A stretch of 64,000 nt of DNA from Allohahella sp002354735. GTDB lineage: Bacteria; Pseudomonadota; Gammaproteobacteria; Pseudomonadales; Oleiphilaceae. Below, in pieces: positions 44,971 through 53,634 of this stretch. Each line of letters begins with the position of its first letter. Position 1 is the first letter of the stretch. Location of the stretch: the NCBI RefSeq assembly GCF_047946665.1, contig NZ_CP172312.1:3782001-3846000 (forward strand), in the 5' to 3' direction. Both the position numbers and the translations under genes were made by a program. The notes beneath the pieces were generated by a model. That model saw nothing but the letters and a program-made list of their open reading frames with translations, searched no databases and had not been told where the DNA came from.

Positions 44971-46683
44971 TCATCGCAGCCGGAACAGATTGCGCAGGCC
45001 AAGGCCCACCAGGAACAACAGAATTACCGAGATAATTGCTTGAGAGATGGCGAGTAGATTCACGTACCAGGGGATCAGCACGTCGTTACCAAAAAGCAGT
45101 TCTGCGCCTGTTTTCCGGGCGTCCGTGTTGGCGCCGTGAAATGGCACCACCTGCGCGATCGCGAAGTCCAAAGCTCCCGCCAATTTATCAAAGACGTCGA
45201 AATCTTTCGGAATGGGTACATCTATGAGCACCCCGATCAAGAGGTACAGTAGGAAGAACAGGAAGGTACATTTGAGCAAGGCGACCAGCGGTTGTCTTAC
45301 ATACTGCCCATAGCCGCTGACACCGTCGTACAGGCCGTGCAGCACTAAGCGCCAGCCTTTCGTGGAGTGCCAGTAGCCAGCACGCTGCTCCTTGGCATTG
45401 AAATCGAGCGCCTGGCGGTGGTCGCCAGCTTCGGTGGCAAGAATCTTCAGGCGCCGAAAACGTGCAGCGTCGTTAGCGTCGCAAACACGGTACGGCGCCG
45501 CCCATTTCTGCAGCCGAAATGGCGGCCGAATGCGGGATCTAGGCTCTGGGGTGACTCTTTCTGAATCAGGCGGGACGCTATCTGCTGTTGTGACGAACTC
45601 TCGTCTCGAGTAACAATCAAGGTGAATATCTAACGGATGGGAGAGGCGTGTTCCGCGCAAGTCTGGCACGAGCTGGCCCGACAATTTGCTGATCGTCAGC
45701 TGGCCTTCAATCACCACATCGCGCAGCGAGAAGATACTACCGTGGGCCCAATGCTCTGGCGTGAACATCAAGGCACCAGCGATCGTGGCTCCATCGAGAA
45801 CGATATCGCTATGGGCGCCACGCACCTCATCAAAACTGACGCTGCGAGCTTGTAGCGTTGTTTTAGATAGATCAAGACGTGTCCAGCTGAATTGGGCGCT
45901 TTTGAAATCGAGGGCGGAGGCCTTGAGCTCCATACCCCTGAAATCGACCTTCAAGGTCGGCGTCGTTTGAGATGATCTGGCTTCTGGCCGTGAACCATTA
46001 AACATGGCGCCCTGGAAACTGAACTCACCGTCGCCAAGTTCAGTTTTACTAAAGTCCACTGACTGGGTGTTGTCGTGGTCCTCAACTGGCGAGAATCGAG
46101 CAGCATCGAACATTACCGAGTTGACAAATTTGGCTCCCGCAAAGTCCACCAGGCCACACTGAAACTTGACACGCTGAAAGATGGCCGTGGCACGGAACTG
46201 GGCGTCAGAAAATTCGACACGTCCGCCACAGAAAGTCGCATCTGAGAAATTGGGCGTGGCCTGAAAGTGGGTTGAACGGAAGTGTGCATTGCCAAGGAAC
46301 TTCGCTCGTCGAAACATAACTTCGCCTTCAAAGCGGACGCCTTTAAAATTCACGCCGCGATGAAATACTGAGCGTGAAAAATCGACAGAACCGGCGCCAA
46401 AGTGAACGCCGCTGAAATCAACTGGATCGAAAAATTCGCAGTCGGTGAAGGTCAGCGTGCTGTCCAGATCTGACGAAAAGGTGTGTTTTCTAAAGTCCAG
46501 CGTCTGGTCAGACTTTGGACTTCGAAAGTGCTGCTGATGAAACCCCGGCTTCGGACCCTTATGCCGCTTGAGCATCAGGGTCCACTCATCAGGACCAGCC
46601 AACAAGGCCTCAACCAGCTCTTCGCTCTCGATCATCTCGTCGTCTCCACCTATCAATCTGCTGAATATCTCCGCCCAAGCCAT
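44971..46683 (-). CDS. Pentapeptide-repeat protein with C-terminal two-helix channel-like domain
   Basis: A 570-residue protein. Residues about 60-340 form a pentapeptide-repeat beta-helix (many F at the central position, such as VDFSRSVFHRGVNFKGVRFE and VMFRRAKFLGNAHF). A basic linker follows (RIRPPFRLQKWAAPYR), then two membrane helices (about 455-480 and 543-565) with an intervening re-entrant-like stretch (ALDFAIAQVVPFHG), as in the ion-channel-like tails of other pentapeptide proteins. Function unknown. The integrase follows directly on the same strand. Confidence 0.78.
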   Translation of the reverse strand: MAWAEIFSRLIGGDDEMIESEELVEALLAGPDEWTLMLKRHKGPKPGFHQQHFRSPKSDQTLDFRKHTFSSDLDSTLTFTDCEFFDPVDFSGVHFGAGSVDFSRSVFHRGVNFKGVRFEGEVMFRRAKFLGNAHFRSTHFQATPNFSDATFCGGRVEFSDAQFRATAIFQRVKFQCGLVDFAGAKFVNSVMFDAARFSPVEDHDNTQSVDFSKTELGDGEFSFQGAMFNGSRPEARSSQTTPTLKVDFRGMELKASALDFKSAQFSWTRLDLSKTTLQARSVSFDEVRGAHSDIVLDGATIAGALMFTPEHWAHGSIFSLRDVVIEGQLTISKLSGQLVPDLRGTRLSHPLDIHLDCYSRREFVTTADSVPPDSERVTPEPRSRIRPPFRLQKWAAPYRVCDANDAARFRRLKILATEAGDHRQALDFNAKEQRAGYWHSTKGWRLVLHGLYDGVSGYGQYVRQPLVALLKCTFLFFLLYLLIGVLIDVPIPKDFDVFDKLAGALDFAIAQVVPFHGANTDARKTGAELLFGNDVLIPWYVNLLAISQAIISVILLFLVGLGLRNLFRLR

Positions 46684-47110
46684 TCATTATCGAAATAATT
46701 TCCCGCCGTAGTGAACATTTTTATTCCCAAGGGATTGTGGCAGATAGTTGTCATTACACCAGGGCTAATGCAACTGCGTAAACCGCCTACGCATCGATAG
46801 ATCTGGCCGCAGGGCACGGCACCGCGCGAAAACCACCGCTGACGTGCCGTTGCCATACTGCGGGGTAAAGACAACGAAGTGAGGCTAAAAAAAGAGGCTG
46901 AGCGTCAACTGCAAAAAATTGTCAAAACTCGTTTCAGTTTGTTTTTTGGGCGGCTGGCGAGTGGTACCTTACGCGCCTGTAATCTTTCTCATTTGCGCAG
47001 TACCTGTGACTAGGATCACCGCCAAGCCTGCAAGGCTCGGTGGCACTATCGGGCTGACTCAGTCCGGCATGATAAGGCGCAGTCGTCATAGCCTCATACT
47101 TGGAGTGAGC
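46684..47110. other. Gap ahead of the subtilisin-like gene
   Basis: 427 bases with no gene I can support. A minus-strand frame at 46653-46874 has no recognisable features. AT-rich runs at 46890-46950 (TTGTCA near 46919) could hold the protease promoter. Confidence 0.35.
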
Positions 47111-48205
47111 ATGAATTATACAACATTGACCCTGGCTCTCAGCGCAATAATCCTAACCGGCTGCGGCGGCGGATCTGATGGAAAGTCTTCTGACGCGCCA
47201 ATCACCACGCCTCCAGCACCGATCACCCAGGGCGACGGCATTCCTGATGACGGCCCAACGGGCATGAATCGAGAAGGTTATGCTCTTCACAACTTTGAAT
47301 ATGCATGGAACCAGGGCTTGACTGGCAGGGGCGCGAAGGTGGCTCTGTATGACACCGGAATCAACTCGGATCACATAGAGTTCGCGGAGACCAGCATCGC
47401 AGCGGAGTCTCGGGCCTATGAAATCTACAGCTTGTGTTATGAGTTTACAGGTGACGCAGCTGTCGACTACTCACTGGTAACGTGTGATCGTAATTATGAC
47501 GGCGACTCTGCAGGCCACGGCTCAAACGTCGGCAGCATAATCGCCGGCGCCACCGAAGGCCTTGCTCCAGACGCCGAACTGGCAGTATATAATATCCAGA
47601 GCACCAGCAATCCTAATGGCATAAGCGCTTCTGCCTTCCTTTTTAGCTCAGAAGAAGCGGCCAGAGCAGGCGCAGACATCTTCAATCTCAGCATATCCGT
47701 CAAGGGGTACTCGAACGCTCAGGCGCGGCCAAAACTGCTTGCTATCGATGCTAGCGACGCCGTTATGGTCATCAGCGCAGGCAACGGAGCGGGGGATCTG
47801 GAGTATCAGCCTCAAGACAACTCTTTTGTATATGACGAGGACCTGGCCGATAATACCGTCATGGTAGGCGGAATCGAGGAGGATGGCGTAAGCATACGTT
47901 TCAATACGCCAGGCAGCGATAGCGCACTCCAGGCGAGATGGATAGCAGCTAGAACGCTCGGAATGGGCGCAACCCATGATAGCAATACCGCCATCATAGG
48001 ACTTGTAGGTACGTCTCAGGCTGCACCGGCAGTTAGCGCTGCGATAGCGCTACTGCTTGAAAAAGACCCATCGCTCACAGGAGCTCAGGCTGCACAAGTG
48101 ATTCTGGATACAGGAAATAGGTCATTTGCAGGCTACGACGTCACCAAGCACGGCATGGGTCTGCTCGATGTCGAGGCGGCGCTCAAGGCACTTGAAGCTC
48201 GTTAG
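47111..48205 (+). CDS. Subtilisin-like serine protease (S8) lipoprotein
   Basis: A 364-residue exported protease. The signal peptide ends with the lipobox LTGC followed by GGGSDGK. The catalytic triad is visible as Asp in VALYDTGIN, His in AGHGSNVGSIIAG and Ser in GTSQAAPAVSA, with Asn in ISAGNGAGD as oxyanion residue. There is no long prodomain or extra C-terminal domain, so it is compact for the family. ATG 47111 has GGAG upstream. The C-terminus is closely matched by the remnant at 37898-38014, showing that a paralogue existed in the same island. Confidence 0.85.
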   Translation: MNYTTLTLALSAIILTGCGGGSDGKSSDAPITTPPAPITQGDGIPDDGPTGMNREGYALHNFEYAWNQGLTGRGAKVALYDTGINSDHIEFAETSIAAESRAYEIYSLCYEFTGDAAVDYSLVTCDRNYDGDSAGHGSNVGSIIAGATEGLAPDAELAVYNIQSTSNPNGISASAFLFSSEEAARAGADIFNLSISVKGYSNAQARPKLLAIDASDAVMVISAGNGAGDLEYQPQDNSFVYDEDLADNTVMVGGIEEDGVSIRFNTPGSDSALQARWIAARTLGMGATHDSNTAIIGLVGTSQAAPAVSAAIALLLEKDPSLTGAQAAQVILDTGNRSFAGYDVTKHGMGLLDVEAALKALEAR

Positions 48206-48226
48206 AGCTTTTGCCAGACAAGAAAA

Positions 48227-48244
48227 AGGGCCGTTTCCGGCCCT
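48227..48244. terminator. Bidirectional terminator hairpin
   Basis: AGGGCCG-TTTC-CGGCCCT forms a seven-base stem. Read on the minus strand it is followed by TTTTTCTTG, terminating the 48247-48627 gene; it also follows the protease stop on the plus strand. Confidence 0.7.
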
Positions 48245-48246
48245 CT

Positions 48247-48627
48247 CTACTTACTTAAGCCTCCAGCCCCAGCTTTGTCCAAAGAAGGCGCTCCGGCCCG
48301 GAAAATATATACCCCGACGATCTCGCCGGCGTATCGCTCTGATCCTTCCCTAAACCCTGTATCTTTAATAGAGCCATTCAACTGAAAAACGTGGCTGACA
48401 TGCTCTAGTGCCCATCCCTCGTTCTCGATGGCCTCAAGAAGCGAACCATCTTCGGAATCTGTGAAAAACACGCCGCCTGTTAAGCCTCGCTTGGCATCGG
48501 CAGTCCTAATCGGAACTATGATCTGAAGGATACTTCGGCCTGACGATTTTGCAGCTCGTGCCAGGCCCACTGGTGAAGCTGCAAAGGCATCTTCTTCAGT
48601 TTTTTTCTTGCGATCAAATAATCCCAT
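48247..48627 (-). CDS. Hypothetical protein, island
   Basis: A 126-residue cytoplasmic protein. It starts MGLFDRKKKTEEDAFAA and has an alpha/beta core with LEHVSHVFQLNGSIKDTG and YAGEIVGVYIFR. The core looks like a small DUF related to bacterial proteins of about 130 residues with a GLFxxKKK start, but I cannot name it. ATG 48645 is an alternative start. It has its own terminator. Confidence 0.55.
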   Translation of the reverse strand: MGLFDRKKKTEEDAFAASPVGLARAAKSSGRSILQIIVPIRTADAKRGLTGGVFFTDSEDGSLLEAIENEGWALEHVSHVFQLNGSIKDTGFREGSERYAGEIVGVYIFRAGAPSLDKAGAGGLSK

Positions 48628-48727
48628 TTTCTTGAATTCCCTCATTTAAGTTTCTATAAACAGCGCCGTCGATAGCCTGCGTTGGGCGCACCCAGGAGGT
48701 GAACAGTTATAACAAGTAGTCATTCCG

Positions 48728-49618
48728 TCATGGTGCCCCTTGTTCTCCACTCATGTCCGCAAGGTGTGGGTTCGGCTTGCGGTGTCTGCGCATGCGCAGA
48801 TCATCCTCATCCAGGTAGCAGCTCAGCTCTCTTTCGTTTGCGTCCCACGACTTTAGAAACTCCTTAGTTTGCTGCTCGATACCGTGTAATTCGTATGGGA
48901 TATTTAATACACTATAACTGTTTCGCAAGTCTTCCCAATCCATAAGGTGCAGGCGAGCTTTACTGTCGCGGCTGAGTTTGAAGATTCCGTCAACTTTGAC
49001 GTGGAGCTGGGCTGAGAGAATCCAGCACTCAATAATTCTTATGTAATAGCTTCTGTGAAGAAACTCTTTCGTACTGTCCTCTTCGAGACCATCAAGCGAT
49101 GCTCGAAGCCGTTGAAACAGCAATATAAAGTCGATCAGATAGCGGCTCGTTTCGGAGTCCCCCAGCGAAATACTGCGAGCAAAGACGTCGCGATATCCAG
49201 AAGGCGGATCGTACGACACCCCTAGACGATGCCATTTTTCTTCTTTTTCACCTTGCTCGGTTAGGTACCAAGCTTGTCTAAGTCTGCTGGCACACGATTC
49301 GAGATAGACGGATAGTTTATCGGCTGCCTCGACCAGAAACGCTTTCGCTGCACGAAAATCTCTATCACGCGCGTCCGCGGTTTTTTGCTGGGAAATCCGC
49401 AACGCAATCAAGCTGGATGCGAAAGCTAATACTCCGACATTCAGGCCTTGCCAGGATCTCCAGACATGCTGAACCTCTACCCAGTCAAAGCCGCTGGCAA
49501 CACACGGATATACGACCATCGCCAACAAGTACGCGATACCAAGAGTCGACAGCATCAGCCAGGGCAGTGCAGCGAGATTTGCTGATATTGTTCTATTCCA
49601 TCGTCTGCGAGCTTCCAC
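48728..49618 (-). CDS. Two-helix membrane protein with cytoplasmic domain, unknown
   Basis: A 296-residue protein: two N-terminal membrane helices (about 12-35 and 52-74), then a helical soluble region of about 220 residues with charged coiled segments (DRDFRAAKAFLVEAADKL). The start is GTG 49618, with GGGGGAG eight bases upstream. It resembles other accessory two-helix proteins of unknown function. No family recognised. Confidence 0.55.
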   Translation of the reverse strand: MEARRRWNRTISANLAALPWLMLSTLGIAYLLAMVVYPCVASGFDWVEVQHVWRSWQGLNVGVLAFASSLIALRISQQKTADARDRDFRAAKAFLVEAADKLSVYLESCASRLRQAWYLTEQGEKEEKWHRLGVSYDPPSGYRDVFARSISLGDSETSRYLIDFILLFQRLRASLDGLEEDSTKEFLHRSYYIRIIECWILSAQLHVKVDGIFKLSRDSKARLHLMDWEDLRNSYSVLNIPYELHGIEQQTKEFLKSWDANERELSCYLDEDDLRMRRHRKPNPHLADMSGEQGAP

Positions 49619-49984
49619 CTAATAGCACTCCCCCCGGATACGTTGTCGAACAGTAGCAAGCCGGCTGAAGTAGTCAACGGATAACTATCTGCACGATAAG
49701 CTAGGTTCTACCGCACCAGAAATCACATCGTTGCTATAGACCTGATTCACCCATCAGGCGTGCGGTGTTTGTGCTAATGGAGGATCAATCATTCGACCTC
49801 CGAATCGCAACTTCGTTGACGGTTAGCTCTGGGGTGGCGCCACATGTTGAATAAGTTTCATAAGGAAATAAAACCACCGTTTTCTTTACGCTAACTGGCG
49901 CGATCGATTTCAGTTGCTAAATGACTGAATCAGAGTAAATAAACCCGTAAAGTTATCTACGTAAATAAAAGGCGCGTTTTCTTT

Positions 49985-50056
49985 ATGACATTTGGCTACG
50001 CCAGAGCCTCGAACGTAAATCAGGACACTGCGCTGCAATTCGATGCGCTTGAACAC
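49985..50056 (+). pseudogene. N-terminal fragment of a serine resolvase
   Basis: The first 24 codons, MTFGYARASNVNQDTALQF and DALE, match the start of Tn3-type resolvases (FGYARVST..Q....Q.DAL), although the catalytic Ser of YARVS appears here as YARAS. Similarity stops near 50060, where the remnant of another gene on the other strand begins. Confidence 0.45.
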
Positions 50057-50079
50057 ATCTCGATACCGCTCTCTGTTCG

Positions 50080-50400
50080 AGTTCCGGGAAAGTCACACGC
50101 TCCTAACGTCTCGATATCTTCACGCAGTGCCTGCAGGGCAGGGGCTAGATCGGTATCGGCAGAAACGAGTACGATTTGCTGAATTTGCTCAGTCGGCGGC
50201 AATTTAGCTTGCTGAGCGGCCAGTCGATACATACTGATAGCAAGATGAACGTCGTCCCTGCCAACAACCCTTACTGACGATCAGGTCAATGAAGGAAGTC
50301 GTAGGGAGATCAGCATTGCTTACCATAACTCGTGAATCGACAGCTTTTATGCTGATATCGTAATTTTCGCCCAGAGAGCGACCACAAACCCACACAGCTC
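50080..50400 (-). pseudogene. Frameshifted NYN-domain (PIN-like) nuclease remnant
   Basis: Two overlapping minus-strand frames together recall a NYN domain: DVHLAISMYRLAAQ, then IVLVSADTDLAPALQALRED, the latter with the SxDTDLAPAL acidic signature. The N-terminal part is in another phase, broken near 50265. The C-terminus is cut at the resolvase fragment. Confidence 0.45.
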
Positions 50401-50473
50401 GTACTATCCGCTGCAACACAGACCCGCAAAGCAGGCCCAGGCGCCAGAACCCATATCATCTGAAGGATGCAGA

Positions 50474-52285
50474 ATGAACAATCAGACACCACGCTCAATC
50501 CGTCGTAGCACCTCAAGTCTCTTGCTGTGCGGTCTGGTGCTTGCCGCAGGCAGTGCAATAGCAAAGGACAACCAGACCTCGCCCAAGCAGAATGGCCCGA
50601 CTGAAACCGTCACCCAGGCCATCCTCGAAGGCGACCGCGCCATCCCCGTCAAGGCGGACGCGGGCATGGTGGTCACCAGCCACTATCTCGCCAGCGAGGA
50701 AGCGGCCAGGGTTCTCGAGGATGGCGGCAATGCCGTAGATGCTGCAGTGACAGCAGCCTTTACACTCGCCGTTACCCAGCCGCGCTCAGGCAATATCGGT
50801 GGTGGCGGCTTCATGCTGATCTCATCAGAGGAGCGCGGAGAAGTCACCAGCATCGACTATCGGGAAACCGCACCGGCTGCCGCCAGTAAGGACATGTTTC
50901 TCAATGAGGCTGGCGAGGTTGATCCGGAACTCAGTCGTTTCAGCCATCGCTCATCTGGTGTGCCGGGCACTGTCGCCGGTTTGCTGATGGCCCTTGAGAA
51001 ATACGGCACGATCAGTCGCGAGAAAGCGCTGGGTCCAGCTATCCGGCTCGCCGAGCAGGGTTTCGTGGTCACGGACCGCTTCGTCGAGGGCGTAGCCAGT
51101 GCCGAAGCACGCCTGCGCAAGAACCCAGGTGCCAAAGCCATGTTCTTCAAGGAGACAGGCGGCTACTACGAGGTTGGTGAGCGATTCAAGCAGCCTGAGC
51201 TGGCCGAGACGCTTCGGCGCATCTCGATCTCGGGCAAGGATGGTTTCTACAAGGGCCGCACCGCACAGTTGCTGGTCGCTGAAATGAATCGTGGCGATGG
51301 CCTCATCACCAATACGGATCTCGAAAGCTATGAAGCGATCGAGCGCAAGCCCGTCAAGGGCAGCTATCGCGGTTACGACGTCTATTCAATGGGGCCACCA
51401 AGTAGCGGCGGCGTGCACATCATCCAGATTCTCAACATGCTCGAGCCCTTCGACATCGGTGCGATGGGACACAACGGGGCGAAAAGTATCCATCATATGG
51501 CTGAAGCCATGAAACGCGCCTACGCAGACCGCTCGGTCTACCTGGGGGATGTCGATTTCGTCGATGTGCCGCTCGAAGGCCTGCTGAGCAAGGATTACGC
51601 GAAAGAGCTGATGAAGACCGTACAACCCGCCAAAGCAACGCCGTCAAAAGATATCCGCGAGGGTAAACCCGCCGTCTACGAAAGCAACGAAACCACCCAT
51701 TTCTCAATCGCTGACCGCTTCGGCAACGTCGTTTCCAACACCTACACAATCAATTTCAGTTACGGCTCGCATATCGCCGTCGAGGGCGCGGGCTTCCTGC
51801 TCAACAATGAGATGGACGACTTCAGTGCGAAACCGGGCGTGCCAAACGCTTACGGACTCATCGGTGGCGAAGCCAATATGATTGAGCCGGGCAAGCGCAT
51901 GCTCAGTTCGATGTCGCCCACCATCGTCAAGAAAGGTGACAAGAACTTCCTGGTCACTGGTTCACCAGGCGGCTCCCGCATCATCACGACGACGCTTGGT
52001 GTGATCATGAACGTCATCGACCACCACCTGAACATTCAGTCAGCCGTCAATGCCCCGAGGGTGCATCATCAGTGGCTGCCGGATCAGATTCGCGTCGAGC
52101 AGGGAATCAGCCCGGACACCAAGGCCTTGCTGGAGACCTACGGGCACGAGGTGAGCGAGGAAGAAGCCATGGGCGCAAGCCAGAGCATACTGCTGCTGGA
52201 CGGCGCGTTCTACGGCGGAGCGGATCCTCGACGATCGACCTCCAAGGCAATCGGCGTCATGGCCTCACCCGTGCTCACGCAGTAG
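50474..52285 (+). CDS. ggt: Gamma-glutamyltransferase
   Basis: Periplasmic enzyme that hydrolyses glutathione and transfers gamma-glutamyl groups. The 603-residue precursor has a signal peptide (about 1-30) and self-cleaves before the nucleophile Thr407 in ESNETTHFS. Family segments are AVTAAFTLAVTQPRSGNIGGGG, MGPPSSGGVHI and SSMSPTIV with the serine pair for substrate carboxylate, and GSPGGSRIITT. The length and order match Escherichia coli GGT. It marks the return to core-like genes; it converges on terB with an 11-base overlap. Confidence 0.96.
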   Translation: MNNQTPRSIRRSTSSLLLCGLVLAAGSAIAKDNQTSPKQNGPTETVTQAILEGDRAIPVKADAGMVVTSHYLASEEAARVLEDGGNAVDAAVTAAFTLAVTQPRSGNIGGGGFMLISSEERGEVTSIDYRETAPAAASKDMFLNEAGEVDPELSRFSHRSSGVPGTVAGLLMALEKYGTISREKALGPAIRLAEQGFVVTDRFVEGVASAEARLRKNPGAKAMFFKETGGYYEVGERFKQPELAETLRRISISGKDGFYKGRTAQLLVAEMNRGDGLITNTDLESYEAIERKPVKGSYRGYDVYSMGPPSSGGVHIIQILNMLEPFDIGAMGHNGAKSIHHMAEAMKRAYADRSVYLGDVDFVDVPLEGLLSKDYAKELMKTVQPAKATPSKDIREGKPAVYESNETTHFSIADRFGNVVSNTYTINFSYGSHIAVEGAGFLLNNEMDDFSAKPGVPNAYGLIGGEANMIEPGKRMLSSMSPTIVKKGDKNFLVTGSPGGSRIITTTLGVIMNVIDHHLNIQSAVNAPRVHHQWLPDQIRVEQGISPDTKALLETYGHEVSEEEAMGASQSILLLDGAFYGGADPRRSTSKAIGVMASPVLTQ

Positions 52286-52739
52286 GTGAGGCGGTCGATT
52301 TCGCTTCTGCCGCATGACGAGCGCGGATGAACTCCCCATGCGGTACATAGAGCAATTCCGACGAGCGGCGGATCACCTGTTCTTCATACTTGTCGATCTG
52401 GCCGTCCGCCAGGGCGACGAGCCACATGTTCTCAATGATGCCGTAGCGGTCTGCCGCGTCCAGCGCCTTGTTGAGTTCGCTGGTGAGTTCATAGAGTGAT
52501 GTTGCGTTGTCGGCCAGGGAAGCTGCCTCATCCATGCACTGCTCGAGTTCACCGGCAGCCAGCGAAAAGGTGTTGTCCACGAAGCTGCGAATTCGTGCAA
52601 GCTCGGCAGCGTCGATCGCCATGTCGACCCTCGCGACCTGGTAGAGCATCGCGGCTGTCAGTACTTCAAGAGAATGTTTCTGCTCTGAGCGGTCTGTAGT
52701 GCTGCCATTGCGCAATGCATCAAGAAACTTTGTTAACAT
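52275..52739 (-). CDS. TerB-like protein
   Basis: A 154-residue helical protein of the TerB/tellurite-resistance family (PF05099). The hallmark helices are seen in LTAAMLYQVARVDMAIDAAE and MWLVALADGQIDKYEEQVIR, each with the metal-binding type Asp. It is not part of a ter operon here. Its role outside tellurite resistance is usually unknown. Confidence 0.85.
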   Translation of the reverse strand: MLTKFLDALRNGSTTDRSEQKHSLEVLTAAMLYQVARVDMAIDAAELARIRSFVDNTFSLAAGELEQCMDEAASLADNATSLYELTSELNKALDAADRYGIIENMWLVALADGQIDKYEEQVIRRSSELLYVPHGEFIRARHAAEAKSTASPTA

Positions 52740-52769
52740 AGCGTTCTATCCCGCTAGTTGGGTGAATTA

Positions 52770-53633
52770 ATGCTGACGGAAATAACCCGTAACCTCTATT
52801 CAGAAGAAACGCGCGCCACGCTTTATCACTATACGTCGTTCACCGGCTTCATGGGCATTGTGGACGCAAGAGCGATGTGGGCAAGCGATGTTCGCTACAT
52901 GAACGATTCGGCTGAATTGCGCCACACGGCAGATTTGCTGCGCAAGGACATCGGCGAACGCATAGCTGCGGGTTGCCCTCGACCTTACGTGCTCAATGAG
53001 TTTCTCGACTGGGTGGTGCACCGCATTACCAACGGCCATATGTTGTTCGCGACATCTTTTCGAGCCCACGGTAACCTCCTGAGCCAGTGGCGTGGTTATA
53101 GCCTGCATGGCAAGGGCGTAAGTGTGGGACTTTCGGCGGAGCACATCCGGCGCTGTGCCGAGCAGCAGAACTTCCAGGTCGGTCGGTGCATCTACGACCC
53201 TCGTCGCCAGAACGCCTTGATACACGACATCGTCGAGACCGTGCTCGAGCAGACTTCTGAGGCATCGGGTGTGCGAGATACCGATGCGCGGCAGGCGATA
53301 TTCGAGCAGCTTGAAACCGACTTGCTCAGAATTGCAGCCGTCCTGAAACATCCATCATTTCAGGAGGAAGATGAGTGGCGGGTGGTGTCTCACGGCATTC
53401 GCAAGCCGACAGATGGTTTGGTCCGTTTCAGGGAAGGCACCTCGATGCTGGTGCCCTACATTTTTCTCGACCTGCGTGACGACAAGGGCCGTCTGCCATT
53501 CGAACACATTTTCGTTGGCCCCACGCCGAATCATGAACTGTCGCTGAACAGCCTCAGCCTCTACCTCAGCCAGCGCAACTGCCTGCCGGTCGAAGGTATC
53601 GACTACTGCCAGATTCCTTTCCGGCAGCGCTAA
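52770..53633 (+). CDS. DUF2971 domain protein
   Basis: A 287-residue cytoplasmic protein with the DUF2971 core: YHYTSFTGFMGIVDARAMW, SDVRYMNDSAELRH, LLSQWRGYSLHGKGVSVGLS and KHPSFQEEDEWRVV. The family is of unknown function and often found near defence or accessory genes. It ends one base before the convergent hydrolase gene. ATG 52770 is used; TTG 52758 in frame is possible. Confidence 0.85.
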   Translation: MLTEITRNLYSEETRATLYHYTSFTGFMGIVDARAMWASDVRYMNDSAELRHTADLLRKDIGERIAAGCPRPYVLNEFLDWVVHRITNGHMLFATSFRAHGNLLSQWRGYSLHGKGVSVGLSAEHIRRCAEQQNFQVGRCIYDPRRQNALIHDIVETVLEQTSEASGVRDTDARQAIFEQLETDLLRIAAVLKHPSFQEEDEWRVVSHGIRKPTDGLVRFREGTSMLVPYIFLDLRDDKGRLPFEHIFVGPTPNHELSLNSLSLYLSQRNCLPVEGIDYCQIPFRQR

Positions 53634-53634
53634 C

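Larger units (their letters stand above)
49619..50473. other. Degraded stretch between the island and ggt
   Basis: 855 bases without an intact gene. It holds a small hairpin (CCTGAT-N6-ATCAGG, 49741-49758), an 11-base direct repeat CGTTTTCTTTA (49878-49888 and 49975-49985), a resolvase N-terminal fragment and a frameshifted NYN fragment, and then the promoter side of ggt. Confidence 0.5.

Noticed and set aside
46653..46874. A 73-codon minus-strand frame upstream of the pentapeptide gene
   Set aside because: It is Cys/Trp/Arg-rich, has no Shine-Dalgarno signal or recognised family, and overlaps the pentapeptide gene start.
36692..50473. Chromosomal integron with gene cassettes
   Set aside because: The single-gene units with hairpins look cassette-like, but I found no repeated attC sites and the recombinase lacks the IntI insertion.
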